Translations under genes and position numbers: made by a program | Part shown: positions 1-9,191 of the stretch, one piece after another | How positions within the stretch are numbered: the stretch's first letter is position 1 | Layout: every line of letters begins with the position of its first letter | Notes under the pieces: model-generated | Database searches by the model: none | Told to the model about the DNA's origin: nothing | The model's input: the letters and a program-made list of their open reading frames with translations, nothing else | NCBI RefSeq assembly: GCF_002920895.1 | Contig: NZ_PQVG01000002.1 | Coordinates: forward strand, 485,043-549,042 | Reading direction: 5' to 3' | Length of the DNA stretch: 64,000 nt | Source of the DNA: Flavobacterium alvei | GTDB lineage: Bacteria; Bacteroidota; Bacteroidia; Flavobacteriales; Flavobacteriaceae

Positions 1-369
1 GTTGGAGACCACGGTTGCGAATATATGACTGGTGGTAAAGTAGTTGTATTAGGTAGAACTGGAAGAAATTTTGCAGCTGGAATGAGTGGAGGTATTGCTT
101 ACATCTACGATCCAGAAAACAAATTTAAAAACGGTCTTTGCAACACAGAATCAATAGACTTTGAAGCAATAGAAGGAGATGAAGCGGATGAATTGAAAGC
201 ATTGATTGCAAAACACGTAGCCTATACAAATAGTACAAGAGGTGCTGAATTATTAGCAGATTGGGCTACAAGTTTGAGCAAATTTGTAAAAATAATGCCT
301 ACAGAGTACAAAAAAGCATTGAAACGTCTGGAAACAGAAGAACAGATTTTTGAAGAATTAACAGCATAA
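1..369 (+). CDS. gltB: Glutamate synthase large subunit, C-terminal fragment
   Basis: The open frame runs in from the left edge, so only the last 122 residues are present. They match the C-terminal beta-helix (GXGXG) domain of the NADPH-glutamate synthase alpha subunit; the stretch GGKVVVLGRTGRNFAAGMSG is typical. The full protein, about 1500 residues, carries the glutaminase and FMN/Fe-S synthase domains and makes two glutamates from glutamine and 2-oxoglutarate. The ATG at position 25 is internal, since the frame is open from base 1 and the domain begins before it. gltD follows after 4 bases, giving the usual gltBD operon. Confidence 0.95.
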   Translation, partial: VGDHGCEYMTGGKVVVLGRTGRNFAAGMSGGIAYIYDPENKFKNGLCNTESIDFEAIEGDEADELKALIAKHVAYTNSTRGAELLADWATSLSKFVKIMPTEYKKALKRLETEEQIFEELTA

Positions 370-373
370 TACA

Positions 374-1834
374 ATGGGAAAAGTTACCGGTTTTAAAGAA
401 TTCGAAAGAATAGATGAATCATATATTGCAGTAGAAGAACGTGTAGTAAATTACAATGAATTTACAGTTGCCCTGAGTGAAGCTGATATTACAAAACAAG
501 GGTCACGTTGTATGGATTGCGGCATACCATTTTGTCATAGCGGATGCCCTCTAGGCAATTTGATTCCTGATTTCAATCATATGGTACACCAAGGCGAATG
601 GCAAAAAGCCTCTTGGATATTACACTCAACAAACAATTTTCCAGAATTTACAGGACGTTTGTGTCCTGCTCCTTGCGAAAAAGCATGTGTTTTAGGTCTT
701 ATAGAAGATCCAGTATCTATTGAAAATTTAGAAAAAAATATTGTAGAACGTGCCTTCAAAGAAGGATGGATTAAACCACAACCACCCAAAACAAGAACAG
801 GAAAAACAGTTGCTATTGTAGGTTCTGGACCAGCTGGTTTAGCCGCAGCACAACAACTAAACAGAGCTGGACATTTAGTTACAGTCTTCGAAAGAGATGA
901 TGCTATCGGAGGATTGTTGCGCTACGGAATTCCTAATTTCAAATTAGAAAAAGGAATTATCGATCGTAGAATAGCCGTTTTAGAAGCAGAAGGCATCAGC
1001 TTTAAAGTAAACACTCACGTGGGTGTAAACTATGATATTAACGACTTGAAAGCTTTTGACGCCATCGTATTGTGTGGTGGAGCAACCGAAAGAAGAGGTT
1101 TGCCAACTCCAGGAGCTGATGCAGACGGTGTAGTTCAAGCTATGGATTTCTTAACACAACAAACCAAAGTAGTTTTTGGTCAAAAAGTAGAAAACCAAGT
1201 ATTAGCAACAGGAAAAGATGTTATCGTAATTGGTGGTGGAGATACTGGTTCTGACTGCGTTGGAACTTCTAATCGTCACGGTGCAAAATCCGTTACTAAC
1301 TTCGAGATTATGCCAAAACCTCCTGTAGGAAGAAGCGAAACTACTCCTTGGCCGTATTGGCCTTTACAGTTAAAAACTTCTACTTCTCACAAAGAAGGTT
1401 GCGAAAGAAACTGGTTGATCAATACTAAAGAATTCATCAAAGATGCCAATGGTAAATTGATCGCATTAAAAACGGTTAATGTAGAATGGAAAATGGTTCC
1501 TGGTCAACGTCCTGAATTAATTGAAGTAGCGGGTTCCGAAAAAACTTGGCCTTGCGATTTAGCTTTGCTTGCCTTAGGTTTTACAGGACCTGAAAAAACA
1601 TTGAGCAGCCAATTAGGCATTGAACTTGATTTCAGAAGTAACTACAAAGCAGAATTTGGTAAATTCCAAACCAATATTCCAAATATTTTTACTGCTGGCG
1701 ATATGAGGAGAGGACAATCTTTGATTGTTTGGGCCATTTCAGAAGGTAGAGAAGCTGCTAGACAAGTAGATATTTATCTAATGGGTTCTAGTGACTTACC
1801 TACTAAAGAAGGTGGAGATTTGCCAGGTGTATAA
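374..1834 (+). CDS. gltD: Glutamate synthase small subunit
   Basis: The product is 486 residues, the normal length for the NADPH-oxidising beta subunit that passes electrons to GltB. Visible features are an N-terminal cysteine-rich Fe-S region (CMDCGIPFCHSGCP near residues 46-59, then CPAPCEKAC), a first dinucleotide-binding motif GSGPAGLAAA near residue 150 for FAD, and a second VIGGGDTGSD near residue 286 for NADPH. A C-terminal AGDMRRGQSL motif completes the FAD site. It starts 4 bases after the gltB stop and ends at a strong hairpin terminator, so gltBD is probably transcribed as one unit. Confidence 0.97.
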   Translation: MGKVTGFKEFERIDESYIAVEERVVNYNEFTVALSEADITKQGSRCMDCGIPFCHSGCPLGNLIPDFNHMVHQGEWQKASWILHSTNNFPEFTGRLCPAPCEKACVLGLIEDPVSIENLEKNIVERAFKEGWIKPQPPKTRTGKTVAIVGSGPAGLAAAQQLNRAGHLVTVFERDDAIGGLLRYGIPNFKLEKGIIDRRIAVLEAEGISFKVNTHVGVNYDINDLKAFDAIVLCGGATERRGLPTPGADADGVVQAMDFLTQQTKVVFGQKVENQVLATGKDVIVIGGGDTGSDCVGTSNRHGAKSVTNFEIMPKPPVGRSETTPWPYWPLQLKTSTSHKEGCERNWLINTKEFIKDANGKLIALKTVNVEWKMVPGQRPELIEVAGSEKTWPCDLALLALGFTGPEKTLSSQLGIELDFRSNYKAEFGKFQTNIPNIFTAGDMRRGQSLIVWAISEGREAARQVDIYLMGSSDLPTKEGGDLPGV

Positions 1835-1854
1835 TCTAAAACCTGGATTAATAT

Positions 1855-1890
1855 AAAAAGACCTTGATTCATTTCAAGGTCTTTTTTTTT
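1855..1890 (+). terminator. Rho-independent terminator of gltBD
   Basis: An 11-bp stem, AAAGACCTTGA paired with TCAAGGTCTTT, surrounds a 6-base loop and is followed by a run of T residues, 20 bases after the gltD stop. Confidence 0.85.
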
Positions 1891-1966
1891 AAATAAAATC
1901 GAAATATCGTCAAGGTAAGTTTGTTTTTAAACATTTTGTTATATTTTGTTTGATTTCAATAATTTC

Positions 1967-1997
1967 TTGTATGTGTCAATAAAGAGTAATAAATTTG
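1967..1997 (+). promoter_or_regulatory. Bacteroidota-type promoter of lysA
   Basis: TTG at 1967-1969 and TAAATTTG at 1990-1997 are separated by 20 bases. This fits the flavobacterial TTG / TAnnTTTG consensus. The start codon of lysA is 16 bases further on, implying a very short leader. Confidence 0.6.
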
Positions 1998-2013
1998 CCA
2001 AAAATGAATCACA

Positions 2014-3234
2014 ATGCAAGCGAAAGACCTAGTACAATTAGCCGATCAATTTGGAAGTCCATTATATGTTTATGATGCGGCCAAAATCCAATCTCAATAC
2101 AATAGATTAACAAAAGCATTTTCGAAAGTAGAAAAATTGCGTATCAACTATGCAATGAAAGCCTTATCAAACGTAGCCATTCTTGAATTATTGAGAGAAT
2201 GTGGTTCTTGTTTAGACGCTGTTTCAATTCAGGAAGTACAATTAGGGCTTCACGCAGGATATGCACCCGACCAAATATTTTTCACACCAAACGGAGTTTC
2301 ACTTGAAGAAATCGAGGAAGTATCTGCTTTAGGAGTTCAAATCAATATTGATAATTTATCTATTTTAGAACAATTTGGAACCAAATATCCAAATGTTCCG
2401 GTTTGTATCCGTATCAATCCACACGTTATGGCTGGCGGAAACGCCAACATTTCTGTAGGTCATATTGATAGTAAATTTGGAATTTCGGTTCATCAATTAC
2501 CCCATTTGTTGCGAATTGTTGAAAATACAAAAATGCATATCGTGGGAATCCACATGCATACTGGTTCTGACATCCTAGATATCGAAGTGTTTTTATATGC
2601 TGCCGAAATTTTATTTGACACCGCAAAAAACTTCAAAAACTTGGAGTTCCTTGACTTTGGAAGTGGATTCAAAGTACCTTACAAAAAAGACGATATCGAA
2701 ACCGATATTGATGAATTAGGTAAAAAATTATCTAAAAGATTCAACGCTTTTTGTGCTGAATACGGAAAAGACTTGACCTTGATTTTCGAACCTGGAAAAT
2801 TCTTAGTGAGCGAAGCAGGTTATTTCTTAGCCAAAGTAAATGTTATCAAACAAACTACTTCGACAGTATTTGCTGGAATTGATAGTGGTTTCAATCATTT
2901 GATTCGACCTATGTTTTATGGTTCGCAACATCATATCGAAAATATTTCGCATCCTGGAGGCAAAGAACGTTTCTACTCGGTTGTAGGATACATTTGTGAA
3001 ACAGATACTTTCGCCAACAACCGTAGAATTTCAGAAATTAACGAAGGTGATATTTTATGCTTTAGAAATGCCGGAGCTTATTGTTTCTCGATGTCATCCA
3101 ATTATAATTCAAGATACAAACCAGCAGAAGTATTATGGCTAAATGGTCAAGGACACTTAATAAGAGCTCGCGAAACCTTCGAGGATTTACTAAAAAATCA
3201 AATCCCGTTGCCTGTAGAAACAGCAACTGTATAA
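2014..3234 (+). CDS. lysA: Diaminopimelate decarboxylase
   Basis: This 406-residue PLP enzyme of fold type III performs the last step of lysine synthesis, converting meso-diaminopimelate to L-lysine and CO2 in the cytosol. The PLP lysine lies in YAMKAL (near residue 49), the phosphate-binding region includes HTGSD (near 183), and the EPGKF motif (near 259) and a late FxNAGAY segment complete the signature. Length matches the family. It stands alone between its own promoter and a terminator. The assignment is secure; related arginine/ornithine decarboxylases of the same fold are usually distinguishable by the EPG motif seen here. Confidence 0.96.
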   Translation: MQAKDLVQLADQFGSPLYVYDAAKIQSQYNRLTKAFSKVEKLRINYAMKALSNVAILELLRECGSCLDAVSIQEVQLGLHAGYAPDQIFFTPNGVSLEEIEEVSALGVQINIDNLSILEQFGTKYPNVPVCIRINPHVMAGGNANISVGHIDSKFGISVHQLPHLLRIVENTKMHIVGIHMHTGSDILDIEVFLYAAEILFDTAKNFKNLEFLDFGSGFKVPYKKDDIETDIDELGKKLSKRFNAFCAEYGKDLTLIFEPGKFLVSEAGYFLAKVNVIKQTTSTVFAGIDSGFNHLIRPMFYGSQHHIENISHPGGKERFYSVVGYICETDTFANNRRISEINEGDILCFRNAGAYCFSMSSNYNSRYKPAEVLWLNGQGHLIRARETFEDLLKNQIPLPVETATV

Positions 3235-3243
3235 TAACTATCA

Positions 3244-3280
3244 AATCCCATTTCAATCCAAACGAAATGGGATTTTTTTT
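3244..3280 (+). terminator. Rho-independent terminator of lysA
   Basis: AATCCCATTTC pairs with GAAATGGGATT around a 9-base loop and is followed by eight T residues. It belongs to a group of terminators in this window that share an AATCCCA arm. Confidence 0.85.
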
Positions 3281-3436
3281 GAAAGTAAGAATAATTTAGT
3301 GTCAAAAATAAAATAGCTGAACCACAAAATAAATACAATTGGAATAATTTTAATTCATTTTATAAACTGAGATATATCATATTTATTCGAAAATAAATTA
3401 GCTATTTTTACTTCGAAAATTAAATATACCCTAAAA

Positions 3437-4153
3437 ATGAAAAAGATAATATTTTGGAGTGTTTCAAGTTTAGTTGCAATACTCGTATTAGTTCAATGCA
3501 AACCGAAAACTGAAACCGAAGTGGTTGAACCAGCAAAAGAAGTTGTAAATCCAGATTTGCACGAAGTTAAAGTTAAAGAAGCACTACAAGCCAATGCCTA
3601 TACCTATCTTTTGGTCAATGAAGCCGAAAAAGAATATTGGATTGCCATTCCGAAAACAGAAGTAACTATTGGCAAAACCTACTCTTACGAAGGTGGAATG
3701 GAGATGAAAAAATTTGAAAGTAAAGATTTAAAAAGAACTTTTGACTCTGTATTGTTTGTGGAAGGAATAATAGATCCGAATCCTCCTGTAGCTCCAGAAA
3801 CTACAACCACTCCAAAAGTTGTGTCCTCTAAAGAATTATCAAAAGGAATTTCGTTGGCCAAAGGCGGAATTTCAATATTTGATTTATACTCTACCAAAGA
3901 CCAACTTGCAGGAAAAACAGTTATTCTGACTGGTAAAGTAGTAAAATTTATGCCCGAAATAATGAAGAAAAACTGGATTCACTTGCAAGATGGTTCTAAT
4001 TTTAACGGATTTAACGACATCACCATTACCACTTTAGAAAAGGTAAAAGTAGATGATGTAGTTTCTTTAAAAGGTAAAGTTGTATTAAACAAAGATTTAG
4101 GTTCAGGTTATAAATACGATGTACTTGTTGAAGATGCAGTACTTGTAAAATAA
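3437..4153 (+). CDS. Predicted lipoprotein with C-terminal OB-fold-like domain
   Basis: The 238-residue product starts with a lipoprotein signal peptide: a charged KK, a hydrophobic core, then LVQC with the probable lipidated Cys21. A Glu/Val-rich linker follows. Around residues 45-110 is a small domain with LLVNEAEKEYWIAIP, and residues 135-238 contain GKTVILTGKVVKF and WIHLQDGS, which resemble OB-fold (NrfJ-like, nucleic-acid-binding-type) domains found in secreted Bacteroidota proteins. It is predicted to face the periplasm or sit in the outer membrane. It is monocistronic, facing pafA. The substrate or partner cannot be read from the sequence. Confidence 0.75.
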   Translation: MKKIIFWSVSSLVAILVLVQCKPKTETEVVEPAKEVVNPDLHEVKVKEALQANAYTYLLVNEAEKEYWIAIPKTEVTIGKTYSYEGGMEMKKFESKDLKRTFDSVLFVEGIIDPNPPVAPETTTTPKVVSSKELSKGISLAKGGISIFDLYSTKDQLAGKTVILTGKVVKFMPEIMKKNWIHLQDGSNFNGFNDITITTLEKVKVDDVVSLKGKVVLNKDLGSGYKYDVLVEDAVLVK

Positions 4154-4178
4154 GTAAAACTCAATCTTTATATAAATA

Positions 4179-4215
4179 ATAAATCCTATTTCAATGAAAA
4201 CTGAAATGGGATTTA
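4179..4215 (+). terminator. Hairpin terminator after the lipoprotein gene
   Basis: AAATCCTATTTC pairs (one G-T) with GAAATGGGATTT around a short A-rich loop and is followed by a weak T-rich stretch. It resembles the lysA terminator arm. Confidence 0.6.
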
Positions 4216-4270
4216 TTTTGCATAATTATAGGTGCATAAATAGTCAAGTGACATTAATTAATTCTTACTA

Positions 4271-4327
4271 TTTGTCACGCTGGAAGCGTCTCAACAGAGC
4301 ATATTGAGACGCTTCCAGCGTGACAAA
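4271..4327. repeat. 24-bp perfect inverted repeat
   Basis: The arms at 4271-4294 and 4304-4327 are exact reverse complements (24 of 24) around a 9-base spacer, CAGAGCATA. The element sits between two convergent genes, about 55 bases beyond the hairpin at 4179-4215, and is much more G+C-rich than its surroundings. It has no T-run on either side as expected for a simple terminator. It resembles the palindromic intergenic repeats common in flavobacterial genomes; identity as a dispersed repeat cannot be shown from one copy. Confidence 0.8.
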
Positions 4328-4411
4328 CGAAATAGACAGTTTTATCTGCAAAATAGCATTAAAAATCAAACAATTAATATCAGATTCAGATTTTCAGAAT
4401 CTCATTGGATT

Positions 4412-6031
4412 TTACTTCTCACCCAAAACTTCCGTCAAAACCTTGCCCTCCGTACCGTTTGGCATTTCAAGTTTGAGTTTTAGGGCTAGAGTTGGGGCAA
4501 TTTCTGTTATTTCTTTTTTGTCAAAACTTTCTCCAGGTTTTATCTTCCAACCATAAAAAAGCAAAGGTGCGTGAGTGTCATAAGCATAAGGCGTTCCGTG
4601 AGAAGTTCCTGTTGCTCCGTACTCGATATACCCTGGTTTGTCTAAGACTACCAAATCACCATTTTGGGAAACATCATACCCTTTATTTATAAAATTCAAA
4701 TAATAATCATTACCTGTTGATGCCAAAATTTCTTCTTCAGTGTACACTCGCTTAACTTGTTCCTGAGTAATCAAATAATCCTTGAAAGTTTGTTTTACTT
4801 TTGATAATTCCAAACCTTTAGACTTGATTAAATCCTTATTGAAAAAAACATTAAAATTAGAATATTCCACCACTAGATTTTCGCCATAAGTAGCCGTAGA
4901 GAAATCTTTTAAAGACTTTGCAATATCTTTGTATGGGATGTTTTTTACGTTGTATTTATGATCTTTCAGATGATTGGCATTTTCTGCACAAGCGTGATCA
5001 GCTGTCAAGAAAAGCAAATAATTGTCCTTGCCAACTGTTTTGTCTAAATAGTTCAATAAATCAGCAATAGTCAAGTCTAAACGCAAATAAGTATCTTGCA
5101 ATTCCATTGATCTTGGTCCTAGAATATGCCCCACATAATCGGTAGAAGAAAAACTAACGGTCAAGAAATCGGTGACATTATCCTTTCCTAATTCTTCTTT
5201 TTCTATGGCTTTTTTGGCAAAATCAGCCAATAAATTATTCCCAAAAGGGGTTGAACGCATAACTTCAGCACCATGTTTATCATACATTGCTTTTAAATTG
5301 TATGGAAAAACTGGTTTGTCGGAATTGTATAATTTACCTTCATACGGATTATCGTCTGGCAAACTTTCGTTATAGTCGGCAGCGGGTTTCAATAAATTCC
5401 AACCTTTATTGATATAGGTCATATAATTTTTATTGTTGTTGAATTCTGTTACCCAATCCGGCAATGCTGCACCATAAAATGTACTCGAAATAAACGAGCC
5501 TGTTCCACTGTACCAAAACGCCCAATTCGCAAAATGTCCGGCTGGTAAAATGGCGCCACGATCTTTTAAACTCATCCCGATTACTTTCCCTTGAAAGTTG
5601 GTTCCCAATCGTAATTCGTCAGTAATGGTCGTGCTTAACAAGTTTTTTGGAGACATTGCGCCTTCTTTAGCCGTTCCGTCGCCAACAGTTTTTACAGAAG
5701 CATCATCGGTGCAATACATTGATTTACCTAACGTTCTATTGTACCAATCGTTACCCACAATTCCGTTTACCGATGGAGTCGTTCCGGTGTAAATAGAAGC
5801 GTGTCCAGGAGCGGTATAAGTGGGCATGTAATTGAAATTGGCATTGTGAAAAACATACCCATTTTGCATCAACCGCTTGAAACCATTTGGAGAAAAATCA
5901 TCCGAAAATCGATATAAATACTCCATTTTCATTTGATCGACAACGATTCCTACTACTAATTTGGGACGTTGCTGTTGCGCTTGCATATTTAAAATCACAA
6001 CTAGAGAAAACAACAAAAATAACTTTTTCAT
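4412..6031 (-). CDS. pafA: PafA-type alkaline phosphatase
   Basis: The 539-residue product has a signal peptide ending near QAQ (residues 17-19) and is exported. It matches the Bacteroidota phosphate-irrepressible PafA family, which hydrolyses phosphomonoesters. Metal and catalytic residues are visible in order: VVDQM (Asp32), TYTAPGH with Thr73 as the expected nucleophile, SLKDR carrying the Lys and Arg that contact phosphate in PafA, STDYVGH, TADHAC, and a C-terminal THAP. Length matches the family. It is separated by about 100 bases from the next upstream gene and has its own promoter box at 6051-6058, so it is probably monocistronic and ends facing the palindrome region. Confidence 0.9.
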   Translation of the reverse strand: MKKLFLLFSLVVILNMQAQQQRPKLVVGIVVDQMKMEYLYRFSDDFSPNGFKRLMQNGYVFHNANFNYMPTYTAPGHASIYTGTTPSVNGIVGNDWYNRTLGKSMYCTDDASVKTVGDGTAKEGAMSPKNLLSTTITDELRLGTNFQGKVIGMSLKDRGAILPAGHFANWAFWYSGTGSFISSTFYGAALPDWVTEFNNNKNYMTYINKGWNLLKPAADYNESLPDDNPYEGKLYNSDKPVFPYNLKAMYDKHGAEVMRSTPFGNNLLADFAKKAIEKEELGKDNVTDFLTVSFSSTDYVGHILGPRSMELQDTYLRLDLTIADLLNYLDKTVGKDNYLLFLTADHACAENANHLKDHKYNVKNIPYKDIAKSLKDFSTATYGENLVVEYSNFNVFFNKDLIKSKGLELSKVKQTFKDYLITQEQVKRVYTEEEILASTGNDYYLNFINKGYDVSQNGDLVVLDKPGYIEYGATGTSHGTPYAYDTHAPLLFYGWKIKPGESFDKKEITEIAPTLALKLKLEMPNGTEGKVLTEVLGEK

Positions 6032-6050
6032 AGTACTTTTTTTAGTACAA

Positions 6051-6058
6051 CAAAAATA
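6051..6058 (-). promoter_or_regulatory. Promoter -7 box of pafA
   Basis: The minus strand reads TATTTTTG (TAnnTTTG form) 20 bases before the pafA start codon. No clear upstream TTG box was seen at the ideal distance. Confidence 0.45.
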
Positions 6059-6132
6059 AGTATTCCAATTCTAGAAAGTGAACTAAGTAAGAATAAAAAA
6101 ATAAAAATTAATATAATCTTAACTTATAAGGA

Positions 6133-6546
6133 TTAATTGTAATTGAAGATGTTGTAGAGTATAATTCTATCTTCATAATTGATGTAAAGTTGCTTGCGAT
6201 TGTCTTGCTTTTTTCGAGTAATAATCGAAAGTGTACAATTTTCGCCATTGTTATCTTTGCAGGTAAAAGAGTAAACGCTATCGGATTCGCTCTCTTCTAA
6301 AGGAATATAATCAACTATTTCAAAAACTTGAAGCGATTCTGAAAAGACAATAATTCGGTTTTTGTTGGTATCTAATTTCACTAAGATATTGACTAAATTC
6401 AAGTCAGACCATTTGCCCCAATTCCCTTTTGAATCTTTTTGCAAAACACTTAAACCCGAAGTTTTGAAGTTATAAGTCTGGCTATACGATTTTTGCAATC
6501 CGATGGAGAGAAAAGCGAGAATTATAATTATTTTAATTTTAGTCAT
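6133..6546 (-). CDS. Small secreted protein of unknown function
   Basis: The 137-residue product has a signal peptide (residues 1-22, ending SYS|QT) and no transmembrane segment afterwards. The mature part is predicted to be mostly beta strands, with GKWSDLNLVNILVKLD and a repeat of short strand-turn units and a single close Cys pair (Cys95/Cys103 region, CKDNNGENC) that could form a disulfide. I do not recognise a named family; similar short exported proteins are common in flavobacteria. It has its own promoter box (minus-strand TACTTTTG at 6570-6577), so it may be expressed alone. Function unknown. Confidence 0.65.
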   Translation of the reverse strand: MTKIKIIIILAFLSIGLQKSYSQTYNFKTSGLSVLQKDSKGNWGKWSDLNLVNILVKLDTNKNRIIVFSESLQVFEIVDYIPLEESESDSVYSFTCKDNNGENCTLSIITRKKQDNRKQLYINYEDRIILYNIFNYN

Positions 6547-6569
6547 TAGTTGAAAAATTTGTAGGTCAC

Positions 6570-6577
6570 CAAAAGTA
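6570..6577 (-). promoter_or_regulatory. Promoter -7 box of the 6133-6546 gene
   Basis: The minus strand reads TACTTTTG, TAnnTTTG form, 24 bases before the start codon. Confidence 0.4.
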
Positions 6578-6590
6578 ATAAAATTTAAAA

Positions 6591-7535
6591 CTAGAAATTG
6601 AATTTCTCCATTTCTTTTCTAGCTTTTTTAAATTCGAAAATCATTTCTGAAATAATTTCGGCAGCAGGTTTTATATCGTGAATTAATCCAGCTATTTGTC
6701 CTATTTCTAATTCACCTTCGTCCATATCACCTTCAAACATTCCGTGTTTGGCTCTTGCTCTGCCTAATAATGTTACCAACTCTTCTTTGGTTGGACATTG
6801 GGCATACAAATCCTGAACGTCTTGGTAGAATTTATTTTTGATTAATCGAACAGGAGCCAATTCTTTCAAGGTAAGTTGCGTCTGCCCTTCTTGTGTTTCG
6901 ATAATTTTATTTTTGAAATTGTCGTGTGCCGAAGATTCTGTCGAAGCGGCAAATCGACTTCCTACTTGCACTCCTTCGGCTCCAAGAACCATTGCGGCTA
7001 GCATTCCACGACCGTTTGCAATTCCTCCAGCGGCAATCAATGGAATTTTGATTTTTTCTTTTACCATCGGAATTAAAGTAAAAGTAGTGGTTTCCTCTCT
7101 TCCGTTGTGTCCTCCGGCTTCAAAACCTTCGGCAACCACGGCATCTACTCCAGCATCTTGAGCTTTCAAAGCGAAAATTGAACTGCTGACAACGTGAACA
7201 ACCGTTATTCCTTTTTCCTTTAAAAAAGGAGTCCAAGTTTTGGGATTTCCTGCCGAAGTGAAAACAATTTTCACCCCTTCTTCGACCAGAATAGTCATAA
7301 TTTCCTCGATATTGGGATACAACATCGGAACATTTACCCCAAAAGGTTTATCAGTAGCTTTTTTGCATTTTTGAATGTGTTCTCTTAAAACTTCGGGATA
7401 CATTGAACCTGCACCAATCAACCCCAAACCGCCAGAATTGCTGACTGCACTAGCCAATTTATAGCCGGAATTCCAAATCATTCCAGCTTGAATGATGGGA
7501 TATTTGATATTGAAAAGTTGAGTGATTTTGTTCAT
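6591..7535 (-). CDS. NAD(P)H-dependent flavin oxidoreductase (nitronate monooxygenase family)
   Basis: The 314-residue TIM-barrel FMN protein fits the nitronate monooxygenase / 2-nitropropane dioxygenase / FabK-like family. Seen motifs: KYPIIQAGM at the N-terminus, SGGLGLIGAG, the VVAEGFEAGGHNG loop with the family His, PLIAAGGIANGRG and GAEGVQVGSRF for FMN phosphate. It is cytosolic. Members oxidise alkyl nitronates or reduce enoyl-ACP; which one applies here is not decidable from the sequence. Its start codon directly abuts the stop of the upstream secreted protease gene with no spacer, so the two are cotranscribed, although no functional link is evident. Confidence 0.85.
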   Translation of the reverse strand: MNKITQLFNIKYPIIQAGMIWNSGYKLASAVSNSGGLGLIGAGSMYPEVLREHIQKCKKATDKPFGVNVPMLYPNIEEIMTILVEEGVKIVFTSAGNPKTWTPFLKEKGITVVHVVSSSIFALKAQDAGVDAVVAEGFEAGGHNGREETTTFTLIPMVKEKIKIPLIAAGGIANGRGMLAAMVLGAEGVQVGSRFAASTESSAHDNFKNKIIETQEGQTQLTLKELAPVRLIKNKFYQDVQDLYAQCPTKEELVTLLGRARAKHGMFEGDMDEGELEIGQIAGLIHDIKPAAEIISEMIFEFKKARKEMEKFNF

Positions 7536-9164
7536 TTACTGTTTTATAATTTTTCCACTTTCGGAAATACCATTCGATTCAATTTTATAAAAATAGATGC
7601 CGCTATTCAAAGATTTCAATGAAATAGTTGGCGATTGTGTAGAGATATTTTTTTCTAAAACTTTTTGTCCCAAAATAGTATAAATAGCTATTGTTCTAAC
7701 CTCTGACCCATTTGGTAAAGTGACCGAAATGGAATCATCAGTAGGATTTGGATAGACCTTAAAATCATTTGTAGAAAAAGCTGCAACCGACAATCCATTG
7801 GATAAAGCCAAACTAAAATTAGGAATTCCATAACCATATTGAGTTCTTGATTTTACTGCTGGTTCAGAAAAATTATCCGAAGATTGAACGACTAATTGTT
7901 TGATTTGTTGCGCATTTTTTCCGGGTAAAGCTTGCCACAAACAAGCCACCATTCCGGCTAAAATAGGACAAGAATAGGAAGTACCGCTGCCACCATTATT
8001 AATTGTTCCACCAGAATAAGTATAAGGATATTGTCCCTGAGTCATTACATCTGGTTTTACTCGACCATCATAACTTGGGCCAATAGAACTAAACGAGGCA
8101 TAAGTTCTATCGTCTTTCACCGCGCCAACGGCAATAACATTTAAAGCTTCGGCTGGAACACCAATGTGTGGTTCTGGATTTGCACCTTCGTTTCCAGCAC
8201 TTGCCAACACAACAATTCCTTTGCTAAAAGCAACATTCGCCCCTTTTGAAGCAAAAGCAGCATTTCCAGTCATATCAGCATAAGTGTGACCGTAAGAAGC
8301 ATCGTCAAATTCAAAATAGCCCAAAGAAGTTGTGATGATATCTACACCTACTCTATCGGCTTCCTCTGCGGCTTCTACCCAATTCGATTCTTCAACAGGA
8401 TTTTCGGAAGCATCATCTTCTGTGATGTACAAATAATATTGAGCATCGGGAGCCGTTCCTATTAATTGACCATCAGTAAAACCTCCTATCAACGATAGCA
8501 CAGCAGTTCCATGTGTTCCTCCAGAATAAAAATTAGTGCTTTTAGTTACATAATTATATCCACCTAAAATTTGATTGTTTGTCATTAATCTTTGGAATGG
8601 TTGTGCCGTATTTACATCAGGGAAACCGGAATCCAAAACCGCAATTATTTTTCCAGAACCCGTATAATTGGCTTGATGTAACAAATGTCCGTTCAGCATT
8701 TGAACCTGATTCAAAGAATTGCCATAATTATAGGTTACGGCCGTTTCCATCGTTTTATTTACAGGAGTATATTTTAATTTTGCTTTAGTTTTGTTAGGAG
8801 AGCTATTCAACGTTTTATCTGCAAAATCAACACTAAGCACAAAAGACAATAATTTTAGTGCATTAATATCGGCTTGCGAACCTCGAACGTGAACACAATT
8901 GAACCATTTAGACTTGGCTTTGACACTAATTCCAATCGAAGCTACTACTTGGTCAATATAAGGTTGATAAATAGGAACATCTTTACTGTCTAATGCAATT
9001 CCTTGATTGGAACGTCGGTCCAAAGCTCTTTGCGAAAGCATCGTCAACGGATTACTCAAATAAGTAGCTGAATCGGGTTTGTCTTTAAAATACACCCAAG
9101 CATCTTCTTGCGAAAAGCCAACTAAACTAGAAACTAAAAACAGGAAAAGAATTATTTTTTTCAT
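7536..9164 (-). CDS. Secreted subtilisin-like serine protease with T9SS type A sorting domain
   Basis: The 542-residue precursor has a signal peptide ending near GFSQ (residue 19), an N-terminal prodomain (to about residue 140) and an S8 peptidase domain. The triad is visible: Asp in AVLDSGF (near 179), His in GTHGTAV (near 218) and Ser in GTSYSCP (near 396), plus the oxyanion Asn in ASAGNEG. Residues about 470-542 form a type A sorting domain (VYPNPTDDS, GIYFYKIES, GKIIKQ), which sends the protein through the type IX secretion system to the cell surface. Cotranscribed with the flavin oxidoreductase downstream; mnmA lies 27 bases upstream on the same strand. Confidence 0.93.
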   Translation of the reverse strand: MKKIILFLFLVSSLVGFSQEDAWVYFKDKPDSATYLSNPLTMLSQRALDRRSNQGIALDSKDVPIYQPYIDQVVASIGISVKAKSKWFNCVHVRGSQADINALKLLSFVLSVDFADKTLNSSPNKTKAKLKYTPVNKTMETAVTYNYGNSLNQVQMLNGHLLHQANYTGSGKIIAVLDSGFPDVNTAQPFQRLMTNNQILGGYNYVTKSTNFYSGGTHGTAVLSLIGGFTDGQLIGTAPDAQYYLYITEDDASENPVEESNWVEAAEEADRVGVDIITTSLGYFEFDDASYGHTYADMTGNAAFASKGANVAFSKGIVVLASAGNEGANPEPHIGVPAEALNVIAVGAVKDDRTYASFSSIGPSYDGRVKPDVMTQGQYPYTYSGGTINNGGSGTSYSCPILAGMVACLWQALPGKNAQQIKQLVVQSSDNFSEPAVKSRTQYGYGIPNFSLALSNGLSVAAFSTNDFKVYPNPTDDSISVTLPNGSEVRTIAIYTILGQKVLEKNISTQSPTISLKSLNSGIYFYKIESNGISESGKIIKQ

Positions 9165-9191
9165 ATCAATTTGAGGAAATAAAATACTAAT

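Noticed and set aside
4320..4556. 78-codon plus-strand ORF starting inside the palindrome
   Set aside because: Most of it is antisense to the end of pafA, and its start lies in the repeat arm.
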